Shown: positions 22,084-31,546 of the stretch, one piece after another
How the letters are laid out: the number at the start of each line of letters is the position of its first letter
Position numbering within the stretch: position 1 is the stretch's first letter
Assembly (NCBI GenBank): GCA_049999805.1
Contig: JBNGIO010001223.1
Coordinates: forward strand, 1-31,905
DNA from: Folioceros fuciformis
Taxonomy: Eukaryota; Anthocerotophyta; Anthocerotopsida; Anthocerotales
Direction: 5' to 3'
Length of the DNA stretch: 31,905 nt
Notes under the pieces: generated by a model
Databases searched by the model: none
What the model was told of the DNA's origin: nothing
What the model saw: the letters and a program-made list of their open reading frames with translations, nothing else
Program-made: the position numbers and the translations under genes

Positions 22084-23204
22084 TTCAACCTAGTTCTTCT
22101 GCTTCTTCGACAAGTGACCAAAATCTTGCAAGCTCACTCCTGCATCCTCATCCGTCTCGATGCCTAACTCCTCCTGTCTTCAGGCAACAGCAAGATCAAA
22201 CGGTGTAATTGCAAAACGTAGGATGCTCGCATTTCGTATTTGGAGAACGGACTCCGGAGTCAGAAATAACCTTGAATTCGGCGTGGTTCCTAGGCATCGT
22301 TTCAGTTATCATGTCCCAAAGATCTTTGAACATTCGCTTCCTCTTCCTCCACTGTGCCATCTTGGACTCGTACGCCTCTTGTATTTTCTGTCTTTCTTCT
22401 GCTGTTATGGCTGGTGGTCCTTCTCTAAATTTAGCCAGTTTCTTCTCCATTCTAGCTATCTGCGTGCGGATGTTCCTGTCAGCTGAAAATTGCAAACGAA
22501 GATAGGACCTTACAAGATTAAACTCGCATATGCTGATGGGAGCCTGACAACCAGGAGGTTCGATAACCTTTTCAGTGAGCTTGGATACTTTTTCAGCAAT
22601 TTGCTCCCCCGTCATATTCGATTCTACAGAACGGATCTCTGCATAGAAGAACTGAGAAAACTTAGCTGCATGCCGGGATAAAGGGAATGCCAGCGAAATG
22701 GATAGCTACCACTGACATGCACCTGCTTCTAGCTCAGTCACTGCCTTTTTCTCAGCTGCTAGCTCTTCTTGCAAATCGTCGTTCAGTTTCTTCATCTGCT
22801 CGAGTTCCTCGGCATTTGGGATTTCAAACTGGTCTTGCTTGGCGAGATATATTCTCTGCTTGCCATATTCTTTGAAGGAGAGCCTCCCGCTGTCTGCAAG
22901 ATTATCCAGTGCCTTCTGTATACCTGCTTTCTTGAAGTTGAACTTTTGAAGAGCATCAGCAACATTCTGAGAATTGAGCGGCCTGTTTTGCTGCCAATCG
23001 TTCGCAACTGTCAGTTCGGCTGGAACTGATGACATTCAACCAACCCCTCAGAATGCACAGAAGAGTACCTCGTTGACATACGCGAGCACATGAGCTGATG
23101 AAAACCAAACAAGCACTAGAAATCAGCGCCAGCTGGTGAGAACAAACAATCAGTCCTCATTTTGCAAGAGCCGCAAACAAAAGGTCACCTTCTTCCACAG
23201 CCAT
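22084..23204 (-). CDS. HOP2: Homologous-pairing protein 2 (HOP2/TBPIP), meiotic recombination
   Basis: Six exons: 23189-23204 (16 nt), 23069-23094 (26 nt), 22723-22990, 22568-22638, 22271-22459, 22084-22173 (TGA); 219 residues, the usual HOP2 length. The two tiny 5' exons supply MAVEEAHVLAYVNE, which joins QNRPLNSQNVADALQKF to rebuild the N-terminal winged helix. SGRLSFKEYGKQRIYLAKQD follows, then a coiled coil (EIRSVESNMTGEQIAEKVSK to KKLAKFREG) and the C-terminal QWRKRKRMFKDLWDMITE and EELGIETDED blocks. HOP2 pairs with MND1 and stimulates DMC1/RAD51 strand exchange in meiosis, so a working copy suggests a sexual or parasexual capacity. A naive ORF read from 23035 gives a false N-terminus through intron 2. 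The last exon's tail after GIETDED departs from other plants, perhaps by a frameshift. Confidence 0.95.
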
Positions 23205-23427
23205 CTTCCAAACAGATACCACGCCCAGGCATCAGGAACCCTGCAGCGCCCTCAGCCTTGGCCTCCTGCAGGAACTCGCTCGAAACGAAGCACTTTCCTC
23301 CTTGCCACAAATTCCACGACCCGAGGAAGAGAGCAAACGGCGCATGACGCCGCTAGTCATGCAACAATGCTGGCATTTTCCCGCCTAAACAGCGTTAATC
23401 CAGCTTCCAGTCTGGATTTAGAATTGA
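23205..23427. promoter_or_regulatory. Shared divergent promoter, HOP2 and DedA gene
   Basis: Only 223 bp (or 295 bp if the DedA start is at 23500) separate the two start codons on opposite strands, so both promoters must overlap here. No TATA box is evident. Confidence 0.55.
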
Positions 23428-24624
23428 ATGGACGGAAACCCCCCGACCGGACATGTTTGTTTTGTGGCCTTTCACCAACCGAAGCTCGCTCTCCCAGCTA
23501 TGGCGCTCGCGGGAGCTTCGCAGTGCAGCTTCTCACGTTTCTGTGCAGATGACGGTGCGCCGCGGCTTCCAGCGGCGAGGCCGCCAGCCAAGCGCGCCTA
23601 CATTTGGTTGCCCGGATTTCGGCCGGGATCTCTCACTGTAGCAGTACCTTCACACTCAGCGTCTGCTGGCAGCTACAGGCGGAGGGCGAGATGGTCCGAG
23701 AACCGTTCAGAAGGGGCGCTGGATACGGAAAACGGCTATGGCGCTTCCACTAGCGGCGAGGAGGAGGAGGAGAGGGGAAGCAAGCCGGGGCGGGGAAGGC
23801 CACGGCTCTGGCTGCTGGTCGGGGCTGTGGTGGCTACGGGACTAGTGATCATGGTGGCAGTAGGCAGGGGGATGTTTGCCGGCGTGGAGGGAATTGGATC
23901 TGCAGCACCTGCTGCTGCTGCCGCGGACGTGCAGGCTCCGGTGCACATCACGTGGGAGTTCTTCGGCAGGAAGCTGGACCTCGGACAGCGCACTCCTGGC
24001 TGGGTCTACTTCTGCATGCTTATGGCTGCCGGATTCGGGCTCTTCGTGAGCGAGGAGGCCCTCAACGTCTGGGTTGGCACCGCACTCGGACGGAGCCTGG
24101 CGTTGGACGGATCCAGGGAAGCCTTGCTCAGATCTCTGTCGGAGAATGTGGGCTACATAACATCTACGGTGCTCTGGGTGTACTGGGGAGTGTGCATCAG
24201 TGACATGGTGCCTTTCTACGCAGGCCGGCTGGCGGCCAGGTCGGGAGGCAGGATCCACGACAAAATTGGCGTGAGCAAGCAGCAGGTGCAGAAGGTGATG
24301 GCCTCGGTGCAGCGGTATGGCAATTTGATCGGTTTTGTGGAACGCTTCTCGCTCGGAGTTCGCAATCCAACGTCGTTCCTGGCTGGTGCGGCCGGCATCG
24401 CTCCTGAACGATATTTTGCAGGGGTTTGCGTCGGAGGGTTAATTACGCTACCCCTACAGCTAGGGGTTGGGATTGCGTTGAGAGAGCATCCTGTAAGGGC
24501 TTTGGCCACAGTGGCGTCCTTCGTGGCTGCTGTTTCCATTTTCCCTTATCTTGCAGCGGGCCTTGCCTCGCTTGCTTTCATGTTGCGGCGGCAGCTTGGT
24601 TGGTCCGCGAGCCCACGTTCTTAA
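23428..24624 (+). CDS. DedA/VTT (SNARE-associated Golgi) family membrane protein, probably plastid
   Basis: A single exon, 398 residues from 23428 or 374 from the ATG at 23500. The second start opens on MALAGASQCSFSRFC and gives a more normal transit peptide, so I prefer it. Numbering from 23428: an acidic/basic linker (about 90-125) precedes a first hydrophobic segment (127-149), then 190-207, 240-260, 330-352 and 358-385. The DedA core is seen in GVCISDMVPFYAGRLAARSG (257-273, acidic Asp259 before the G-R motif) and in ERFSLGVRNPTSFLAGAAGI (305-324), the re-entrant-loop Arg-Pro motif. DedA proteins are proposed lipid carriers or scramblases; some act in membrane homeostasis and drug or pH tolerance. 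The substrate here is unknown. Divergent from HOP2. Confidence 0.88.
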   Translation: MDGNPPTGHVCFVAFHQPKLALPAMALAGASQCSFSRFCADDGAPRLPAARPPAKRAYIWLPGFRPGSLTVAVPSHSASAGSYRRRARWSENRSEGALDTENGYGASTSGEEEEERGSKPGRGRPRLWLLVGAVVATGLVIMVAVGRGMFAGVEGIGSAAPAAAAADVQAPVHITWEFFGRKLDLGQRTPGWVYFCMLMAAGFGLFVSEEALNVWVGTALGRSLALDGSREALLRSLSENVGYITSTVLWVYWGVCISDMVPFYAGRLAARSGGRIHDKIGVSKQQVQKVMASVQRYGNLIGFVERFSLGVRNPTSFLAGAAGIAPERYFAGVCVGGLITLPLQLGVGIALREHPVRALATVASFVAAVSIFPYLAAGLASLAFMLRRQLGWSASPRS

Positions 24625-25639
24625 AGATTTCCCGACCTAACACACCGTGCGCGCGGGACCTTGTGCTGACACGCCAAGTTTGGGATCCTTCTCCACCTCA
24701 AGTTCGCGACTAACGGGTAGCTTTTTGGCTACAGCCCAGTATGCTCCTTCCTCACCATACTATGGTTCTCCAGTTGTTCCGCCCTGTAGAGAGCCTAGTC
24801 CGTCTCAATACGCAAGGACCGCGCCATTCAGGTAATACATCGGAAAAATCATCCGGTAACTTCAACACAAACGCCAACTGAGACCCTGAAGCGGGCTAAC
24901 ATTAAGTACCCGAAGAACTACATATTGCCGATGTTGATCATTGAACTCGTTCTTGATTCTGTCTTGCAATTTCTCTACAAAAAGTGGAAGGCTACTACCT
25001 CCAGTCACCAACCTCCTGAAGGGGGGATCAAACCAGACAGGCAGGCCTCCTCAGAAGCGACATGCAAGCCCGCAAACCCATCGTGAGGTTACGGACCTGA
25101 TGAACATGGAGTTTGGGTTTAACAAGTACCCTCTCCTCTTCAAGTTTCCGGATGGAACAGGTTCCCCACCTCCTGTTAACGCAGCTTCTTGCGTTGAGAA
25201 GAGCTGCAGCATTGCCTATGTCCTGAACATATCCGTAGGCAGCCAACGCTTGTAAACTGCTGAATTGACCAGACCAGATGGGAAAGGAGGTAGTTCTCGG
25301 ATTGCAAGCCGTGCTGTATCCTCGTACTAGCGAAGGAATGCTGCCGGGTGTAGAATGGTGCCCGACACTGGCTCTTGCACCTCCAAGCACCGGATCCTGC
25401 ATATCCAAACATTGTTAACGATTTTACAAGAAAAAATACACGACCTACGACCGGTGACAAGACACAGTTTTGAGAACCAGCCAGCAATTCCACTGACCTT
25501 GCAAAACATTGGGGCCTCACTGGGGCTTGCAGAATGCAGGTGCCGCCAGCATAATTGAGAGGCAAAGCATGCAAACAATCCCACCGAAACGGCCATCAAC
25601 TTTGGCACTCAGCTTAAGTTATAACACCTTCAATCCCAT
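24625..25639. other. 1-kb stretch between DedA and FPG genes; possible unrecognised minus-strand gene
   Basis: No family match. On the minus strand a plausible spliced reading exists. An ATG at 25608 opens MPKLMAVSVGLFACFASQLC and reaches a donor at FCK|GTCAGT. An acceptor (ATATGCAG) then leads to DPVLGGARASVGHHST, VRGYSTACNP and ALAAYGYVQ, which resembles a mitochondrial presequence. Further down, LPVWFDPPFRRLVTGGSSLP and KLQDRIKNEFNDQHRQYVV are open. I cannot join these with confidence, and the start would lie 32 bp after the FPG stop on the same strand. Confidence 0.25.
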
Positions 25640-28043
25640 TTAGTTCCTCTTGGACTTTCTGGACACAGCTACAGATTGACTTCTAGTGCCCACCTTCTCT
25701 GTCACGGCTGCTTTCTGATGCCCAGTACCAATTGTCTTGGCTCTTGTAGCCCTGCCCCTTTTCAAGGACTCCTCTGAAGTGTCTTCCTTCTTTGAAAATC
25801 TTGATCGACCTTTTCTGATTTCTTCAGTCGGAGCAGCCGAGTCTTCCGCGTCTTCTTCCTGGTCATCATCATCGTTCTCATCTGAAGACTCCGTCTCTGC
25901 CTCCTTCTTCTTGGCTCTTCTTTTCTTCCCCCCTTTTGATTGAACTTTTTCTGAATTGTCCTCGCTCTCTAACTGATCATCGCCCTTTCGGAATGAAACT
26001 CTCTTGCGAGGAGGCTTCTCAACTTCTAATGGCCCAGTAAGCTTCTGCAACTCTGGCACATATGCTGATGTCTGCAAAAATTTGGCAGCAAGAGATAAAC
26101 AGCACATCTCGTACAATCAAACTAAACCGAGTCAACCTAGATGGCAAGTGGACCTTACCCGACCACCAACTTTAATGAAGTCGATAGATTTACCTGCAAA
26201 AGACACATGAACGGATGAGACGAAGATTTGCCACAGCAACCATAAAATCAACGCCATCAGTTTCTGGTTGGCTGCAATAATGTGCTCAGCTCCATTCAAT
26301 GCCCGCTGTTTTGCAGCTTGACCCCAGTAATAACACCCAACGGTCCCTTGCCCTGGCAGCTTCCACGTCGTACTATTCACAAGTTGTGAATGACAGACGG
26401 CCATGCCTTAGATCCTCACCAGAGGCCTTGGCTGCCTTCTTGTCCCGGATGTGGAAAATCCAGCTGTCAGGATACTGGCTGCTGTCTGCTCCAGCTCCAA
26501 TAGCTATTTCAAGTACCTGGCACGCAAGGTGCAGGCTAACTGTCACACAATCCAGAAGAGAGCTGAACAATGGAGGACCTCACCATCGACACTGCCGGGT
26601 TTCTTGCCCCAACGGTTATGGAATATCCAATTACAGGGAAACTGCGCACTATCAGCATTAACTTGTACCGCCAATTCCAAAACCTACACGATCAGACTTC
26701 AAGCTACACGTGAGCAAGATCCGCACGCACAAGATTCATGGTCAAAGTAGGAAAGCCTTGAGCATTCCCTACCTTTCTAATGGAATGCCTGAGAGTGGAA
26801 CTCTGTTCATTTGAAAGACTTGATGCAACCTGCTCTGGATGGATTTTGGCCTGCAACACAAACGCCACTTGAGCAATGAGGACAGTCTGGAACATGCAAT
26901 GAAGCGCCCTCGGCCTTCAATGCAAAGTGACGAGAGTGAACTACATTCGAATACGAGTACCTGATAGAGGGCTTCATCCGCCACCCAGTTGCCTATGCCG
27001 GACAGAAAGCTCTGCACGAACAAAGCATCATCACAGCATCGGAAGATAATTGGTAGTTGCAGTCCCAAGTGCTTTCCATTTCCAAGCAGCCATTTACACG
27101 ACAAGCTCTAGCCACCAACCTGGTCCAGCAGCAAAGCCTTAATAGAACCTTTCTTTGTTGTTAGCAACGTGAGAAATTCTTCCTCGCTAGGAAACTCCAA
27201 ATATGCATCTGGACCCAGCTCTGAGATAGGAGGGGATGTTTTAGGCTGCACAGAAGACAGGGTGAAACGTACTCAATGCCTAGCATCACCAAACATGTCT
27301 CTTATAATGTTAGGTACTCCAAGAGCTCCTTTTCTCACGTCCTCAATGAGCCGAACTCGAGCAAAGCGTCGGGCATCAGAAAATGAGAACTCCTGTCCGT
27401 CCTCCAACTGCAGAACAAACAACAACCAGGTGACATAATGCCGCAGCACCATCAACATGGGGCCACTAGGAACACATTAAACTTCACTTGCGGTCATACC
27501 TCCGCAAGAACCTTGGATTACTTTGGAGGCCACTCATCATCGTCGGCAGTAGCAGCCCTGCTCCACATGGCCCGATTTGAAGGGGGGGGGAAAAATAGTC
27601 AAACTTCTTCCCAAGATCTCTAGGGCCGTCCTCAAACTCCAAGCGTACTGCATGTAAATAGTAAAGAAGACTACCTCTTGTACTTAACTGTCTGCTCTCC
27701 TTTGATGTGTACCGCCCCGGCCATACCTGCAAACGAAATTGGGTGGTTGGTGGAACTAAACAGTGCGAGGAATCGGAACGACATCAATGCGCCTTGCAAC
27801 CTCACAGCACTTACCAAATTGAAACGTGGGCCAGGGCCGCTCATCAAGTTCAAGCCACATATTCTTGCCTTTGCGATTGACATTTTGAATTCTCTTTCCT
27901 GTAAGGCTTTGTTGAAGCTGCAAAGGCTCAACTCCGGTAATAACCTTAGAATCCTCGGCTACGACGACCCTCACAATTAATTTCCCCTTGGCATGCTCCT
28001 CCAGTGCACGACGAGCAGCCTCTACTTCTGGAAGCTCTGGCAT
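25640..28043 (-). CDS. FPG1: Plant-type formamidopyrimidine-DNA glycosylase (FPG/MutM homologue) with an in-frame stop
   Basis: Ten-exon path: 27815-28043, 27675-27726, 27500-27557, 27339-27407, 27120-27245, 26961-27011, 26773-26850, then either 26584-26683 or 26420-26516, then 26159-26193 and 25640-26071 (TAA); about 409 codons. The start MPELPEVEAARRAL holds the catalytic Pro2/Glu3; KGKNMWLEL carries the beta-elimination Lys region; FSDARRFARVRL, ISELGPDAYLEF and the H2TH motif LLLDQSFLSGIGNWVADEAL follow. VGGRTSAYVPELQKL is the zincless-finger end, and the Lys/Glu/Asp-rich tail (KGGKKRRAKKKEAE) is typical of plant FPG. Role: excises oxidised purines in base-excision repair in nucleus or organelles. 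Oddities: TAA at 27518-27520 replaces a conserved Tyr codon (WPPK-stop-SK), and two homologous alternative exons occur. As written the sequence may encode only 106 residues. Confidence 0.92.
26420..26516 (-). other. Alternative FPG exon 8B (duplicate of exon 8A)
   Basis: 97 nt bounded by GTGCCAG| and TCTG|GTGAGG, phase 0 in and phase 1 out. It encodes VLEIAIGAGADSSQYPDSWI then FHIRDKKAAKASG. It aligns with exon 8A at about 17 of 33 positions. It lies 67 nt downstream of 8A in gene orientation. Confidence 0.85.
26584..26683 (-). other. FPG exon 8A
   Basis: 100 nt bounded by TCGTGTAG| and GATG|GTGAGG, phase 0 in and phase 1 out. It encodes VLELAVQVNADSAQFPCNWI then FHNRWGKKPGSVDG, the form with the RWGKK motif common in plant FPG. 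Using both 8A and 8B, or neither, breaks the frame into exon 9. Confidence 0.88.
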
Positions 28044-28565
28044 TGATTACCTCAGCTAGAACAACGACAGGAACGTTTCCCTGACACACACCAATACAAG
28101 TCCCCTCAAAAAAACAACTTGTAATTGCCTCATGCAGCTTGTACCCACACGGCCGACCTTCACAATAATCACCCCTTCACAAAGACCAATCAGCCAGCTC
28201 ATAACGGGATGCAGCTTCAGCAGACAGACATTCCACTAGCTCAATCCAAACATCATCAGGCTCCAGGCTGTTGTCTCAATTCTCACAGCAAAGATCAAAC
28301 GTCACCAAACCGCAGGTCGACGAGCTGGACTCAGAAGGACAACAGTAGGCCGACTACAGCGATATAGCGACGAAACTGGCGGGTAAACGAGAGAAACGGC
28401 TGACGTGCAGCAGGTATTCCTTTTCCACGTTGCTGACGCCGCCGACTTTCATTGTCAAGTTCGAGTTAGGTTTTACACTAGTGTGAACGGAACACGGAGT
28501 AGAGGCTACGTGAAGGGTAAGGGCCAACGGAGGGCAGCGACTTTGCCAGGTGAACAGCAGCAGCG
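28044..28565. promoter_or_regulatory. Divergent promoter region, FPG and NDUFB4-like genes
   Basis: 522 bp between two divergent start codons. No gene, and no repeat or motif I can support. Confidence 0.5.
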
Positions 28566-29101
28566 ATGGCGGGGGGCATGGATGTGCACAAAAACAGGTA
28601 CATAGAGGAATGGGCCGCGTCCAGGGAGAACCTGGAGAAGACATTCCGCTTCTCGCGGCGCAATCTCGCCATTGTCTTCACCTTTGGGCTGTTGGTGCCC
28701 GTGGTGGTGCACCAGGCCATCAAGAAAGAATTCGTAAGTGTTACCCAACCCTTTCCTCCTCCCTGTCATATGAGGTGCGTGTGTGCCAGCCAATCCTTTC
28801 CTCCTCCTTGCTACATGGGGTGTGTGAGCGTCAGGCAACCCTGTCCTTTCTCCTGTTACATGACCCGCTGCATCCGATGCGTCTCTGCACTTGTAATTTA
28901 GGTTTAGCGGATGTGTGGAGAATGGGATGTTTTGCATGGCGAATGCCTACCTTTGCATTTTCAGGGTATGGTATTCAACAGGATTTCAGCTGAGTGGAGC
29001 AAGTGGGCAACAAGTCTGTCACACAGGTCAATTGTTGTGTGTTTTGTTTGCAGAGAATGCAGGACGAGTCAGGTGGGAAGCCTCTGCGCAAGTTTCTGTA
29101 A
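28566..29101 (+). CDS. Mitochondrial complex I B15/NDUFB4-like subunit (plant type)
   Basis: Two exons: 28566-28733 and 29054-29101 (TAA), giving 71 residues. The N-terminus MAGGMDVHKNRYIEEWAASR runs into ENLEKTFRFSRRNLAIV and one transmembrane helix (about residues 35-50, FTFGLLVPVVVHQA). It ends IKKEF|RMQDESGGKPLRKFL. The pattern (ENLEKTFR.TRRN..., a helix, then F.MQDE..G.P.RKFL) and the 71-residue length match the short plant complex I subunit usually listed as B15/NDUFB4-like. It is an accessory membrane-arm subunit of NADH dehydrogenase in the inner mitochondrial membrane. Splice sites are clean (TTC|GTAAGT, TTTGCAG|AGA, phase 0). The 320-nt intron carries a 45-bp tandem repeat and stays open in frame from the exon for 168 nt. 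Confidence 0.88.
28745..28879 (+). repeat. Three 45-bp tandem repeats inside the NDUFB4-like intron
   Basis: Units at 28745-28789, 28790-28834 and 28835-28879 all start CCAAYCCTTTCCTCCTCC or a close variant (third: GCAACCCTGTCCTTTCTCC). Period 45 is a multiple of three. In the frame of exon 1 they read as three 15-residue Pro/Cys-rich peptides (QPFPPPCHMRCVCAS, QSFPPPCYMGCVSVR, QPCPFSCYMTRCIRC). Confidence 0.85.
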
Positions 29102-29698
29102 ATCAGATTCGATTGTTCGTGTCAGCATGCCGTAGAGCATGTCTCTTGTCTGTGAGGAACAAGTTGGGGCTAGGTTGTTGAGACTTTGAACGCAGCTCAC
29201 CAGATCTAGAATCGTCAATTTGAGCATTTTGCCTCATCACGCCCTAGGACCAACTCATACACCGCAGGAAGTGCGTCCCGGCAGGAGCAGTACGGTGAAG
29301 TTCGTTCTGTTGTTGCAACTGAGCAACAACGCAAACCTTCATTCAACGCAGGGATGTAGGACGTAATAGTGAGCTGGGAATTGACATTGGTCTATTATTC
29401 TGCTTGTAAAGTTTTCCGTGCGAAGACACCTGCCCCATAGAACTTGCTTTGTCAAACCCAATGAACAGCCCTAAGGCATCTGTAACTCCAGCCCATTTGC
29501 TGGAGAAGCACACGCTGCAGATTCTTGGGAAATAGCACTCCACCCTACACCACCCGACATCTTGTGGATCATTTGGTGCGATAGACGCACCTCTTACTTC
29601 GAATATCCAGCCCCCGGTAGTCATCCTTTTGAAAGTTTTTATTTAGTTGTACAAGAGCACTTCTAGAAAATTGTTCTTTATACTGTACAGTGCGTACC
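29102..29698. other. Convergent 3' region, no gene seen
   Basis: 597 bases between two convergent stop codons. A 93-codon minus-strand open frame (29343-29624) has no family match and no intron signals linking it to the next gene. Probably the 3' untranslated regions of both neighbours. Confidence 0.45.
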
Positions 29699-31546
29699 TC
29701 AACCAAGCCATTGCTCGGCAGAGCGCCCTCCACCTGATCCAACTGCCTTACGAATGCTAATTTTTTCTACAGCATACTTCGCCTGGAGCCTTTCAAAGGG
29801 CGTTATATCCGAGGCAACCTTCCCTTGCCTTCGACGCGTCTGCTGGTCACGGACAGATGACCACAGTCCCTCAACAATTGCTCTCTGAGAGGATGTGAAT
29901 TTGACGATATTGTCGTTGGCGTACTTCACCGTGATGTCGATAATAGTTTGAGCCCTGAAAGGAGTGACTGGAGTCAGAATCTTTTGCAACACAAAACAGA
30001 AAAAAAAAGAAGAAAGGAGTCCAGGTCTTACCACGGCAATTTATAACGGTCGGCAGCAAGCTTCAAGCAGCCTAGTAATGCTTCCCTGCGTTCTCCGAGT
30101 AGTCTTCCGGCATCCTCAGACGCCTTCCTTGCTGCAGCTTCTTCAACCTTCTTCCTCTTCAACCTTTCCTCTTTCTTGGAAACTTTTGGCAGAAAAGCAT
30201 TCAGGCCGAATGGGTCAGCTTCTCCAATGGCCTCCTCTGGAACTAGTACATCACTGCAGGTTGGAGGTGCTTTCGTGTCAGGAACAGTGGTGACAACCAA
30301 GTCCTCCTCTGTTGCATCTGGGAGTGCATCAATAGCCTGCCTCAAACGTCCAGCTGCTTTCGAGAACTGCAACGTATCACATCTGTAACATCAGAAGAGG
30401 CATGATTCCTTTGCAAAAAACACCACAGGCAAACACCCAACGAGCAGTCCGCTTTCAGGACCCAAATCTGCAAGAGCTATGTGGGTATGTCCATAACACA
30501 TTTGCGAACAGAGAGGACTTCAAACTTACACACAAAGTTGGCCCCGAGCTGCCAATCCAGTGATGGAGCAAGTCAAGCAAGCCCTCACCAAATGGACCAT
30601 CCATGTAAGCCATGGCACCTTATAATTGTCGTTCAGTCCCATGCTGGACTAGGATGCATACAAGACTATCTGAGGTGTTAGAGATGCATTCCTGACCAGA
30701 GATACAAAACCAAACCCACCATCCAAGCCCCACCAACACAACGCACTGAGCTGGACCATGCAACAAGTCAACAAATACAAGTGCAGGGGATAGGATTTTT
30801 ACCACGAAAGAATCGTCTGTTTTCAAATCGTTGCCCACCTGTACCCAGATAAGCCACACGTCCACCTGGGCCTGTTGAGAAGCACTGAAGCACTGAGACC
30901 ATCCACGTCAAGTCAGAAAACGCACACCGAGGATGCGGTGCTCTGGACGAGCAAAAGGAACTGGCACCGGGCTAAAAAAGTTAAGTCCCTAAGCTCACCT
31001 CAAGCTGCTCTTCGACGGCTTCGAACAGAGCCAGGTAATCTGCCCGGGTAGAGGCCTCTGTTGCACGAGAGGGCGGGGCCATGGCCGCCTTCAAAATACC
31101 AAAAAAAGGCTCCGCTGACTCACTCGTGACGCTGCCTCCCTCCAGCAGCTGCACAGCTAGCTTAGAGGCCTTGTTGAACTTGGAAGCATTACTGATATGC
31201 ACGGCAATTTTTTGCATGGCACCTAAAACCTGCTCTGCGCTGGCGTCGACGGTGGTCCTGAATCGAACCCTTTTTTCACCTGCGATCACCAAGGTTCTCC
31301 ATCCTCACTCCAGACACAGGACAACGAAACACCAACGAAGCGAAGAGGAAGACCTGGAAACCCACCTTCTGGCTCCACATCCTTAGCACCTCGTTTGCTC
31401 CCAGAACTTGCTAAGGCCGATTTCACCGCAGGAGCGGATTCGGAATGCGTCACATTGGGTAGAACGGCCGATGCGGGCTCCGAATGCTCTGCCGGCGTCT
31501 CCTGAGGACCCGACGGGGGCGGGAGGTCCGCAAACAGCGACGCCAT
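29699..31546 (-). CDS. Conserved plant protein of unknown function
   Basis: Five exons: 31366-31546, 30999-31279, 30803-30892, 30032-30366, 29699-29954 (TGA); 380 residues, all phases close. I start at MASLFADLPPPS (31546), since this Leu-Phe-Ala-x-Leu-Pro-Pro motif is how I recall plant homologues beginning; in-frame Met codons lie just upstream (to 31579). Next come a Ser/Pro/Ala linker, then KRVRFRTTVDASAEQVLGAM, SKFNKASKLAVQLLEGG and FFGILKAAM. The central block VDVWLIWVQVGNDLKTDDSF joins V|FSKAAGRLRQAIDALPD. A charged helix (KKEERLKRKKVEEAAARKAS) follows, then YKLPW|AQTIIDITVKYAND, FTSSQRAIVEGLW and the ending SIRKAVGSGGGRSAEQWLG. The blocks match an uncharacterised plant family as I remember it. 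No transmembrane segment or catalytic motif is seen. Intron 3 (30367-30802, 436 nt) is the longest and contains decoy open frames. Confidence 0.82.

Noticed and set aside
22706-23035. HOP2 starting at the GTCATC-flanked ATG at 23035 (MSSVPAELTVAND)
   Set aside because: The residues before QNRPLNSQN do not fit the winged helix, an acceptor (GGCAG) sits exactly at QNRP, and two upstream exons supply the conserved sequence.
24900-25220. Plus-strand words (IELVLDSVLQFLYKKW) suggesting a tubulin or actin fragment
   Set aside because: I could not align more than a few residues to either family.
30620-30865. Open minus-strand frame through intron 3 of the unknown plant gene
   Set aside because: The family pattern DDSFV joined directly to FSKAAGR shows that 30367-30802 is intron; the open frame beyond DDSFV is chance.
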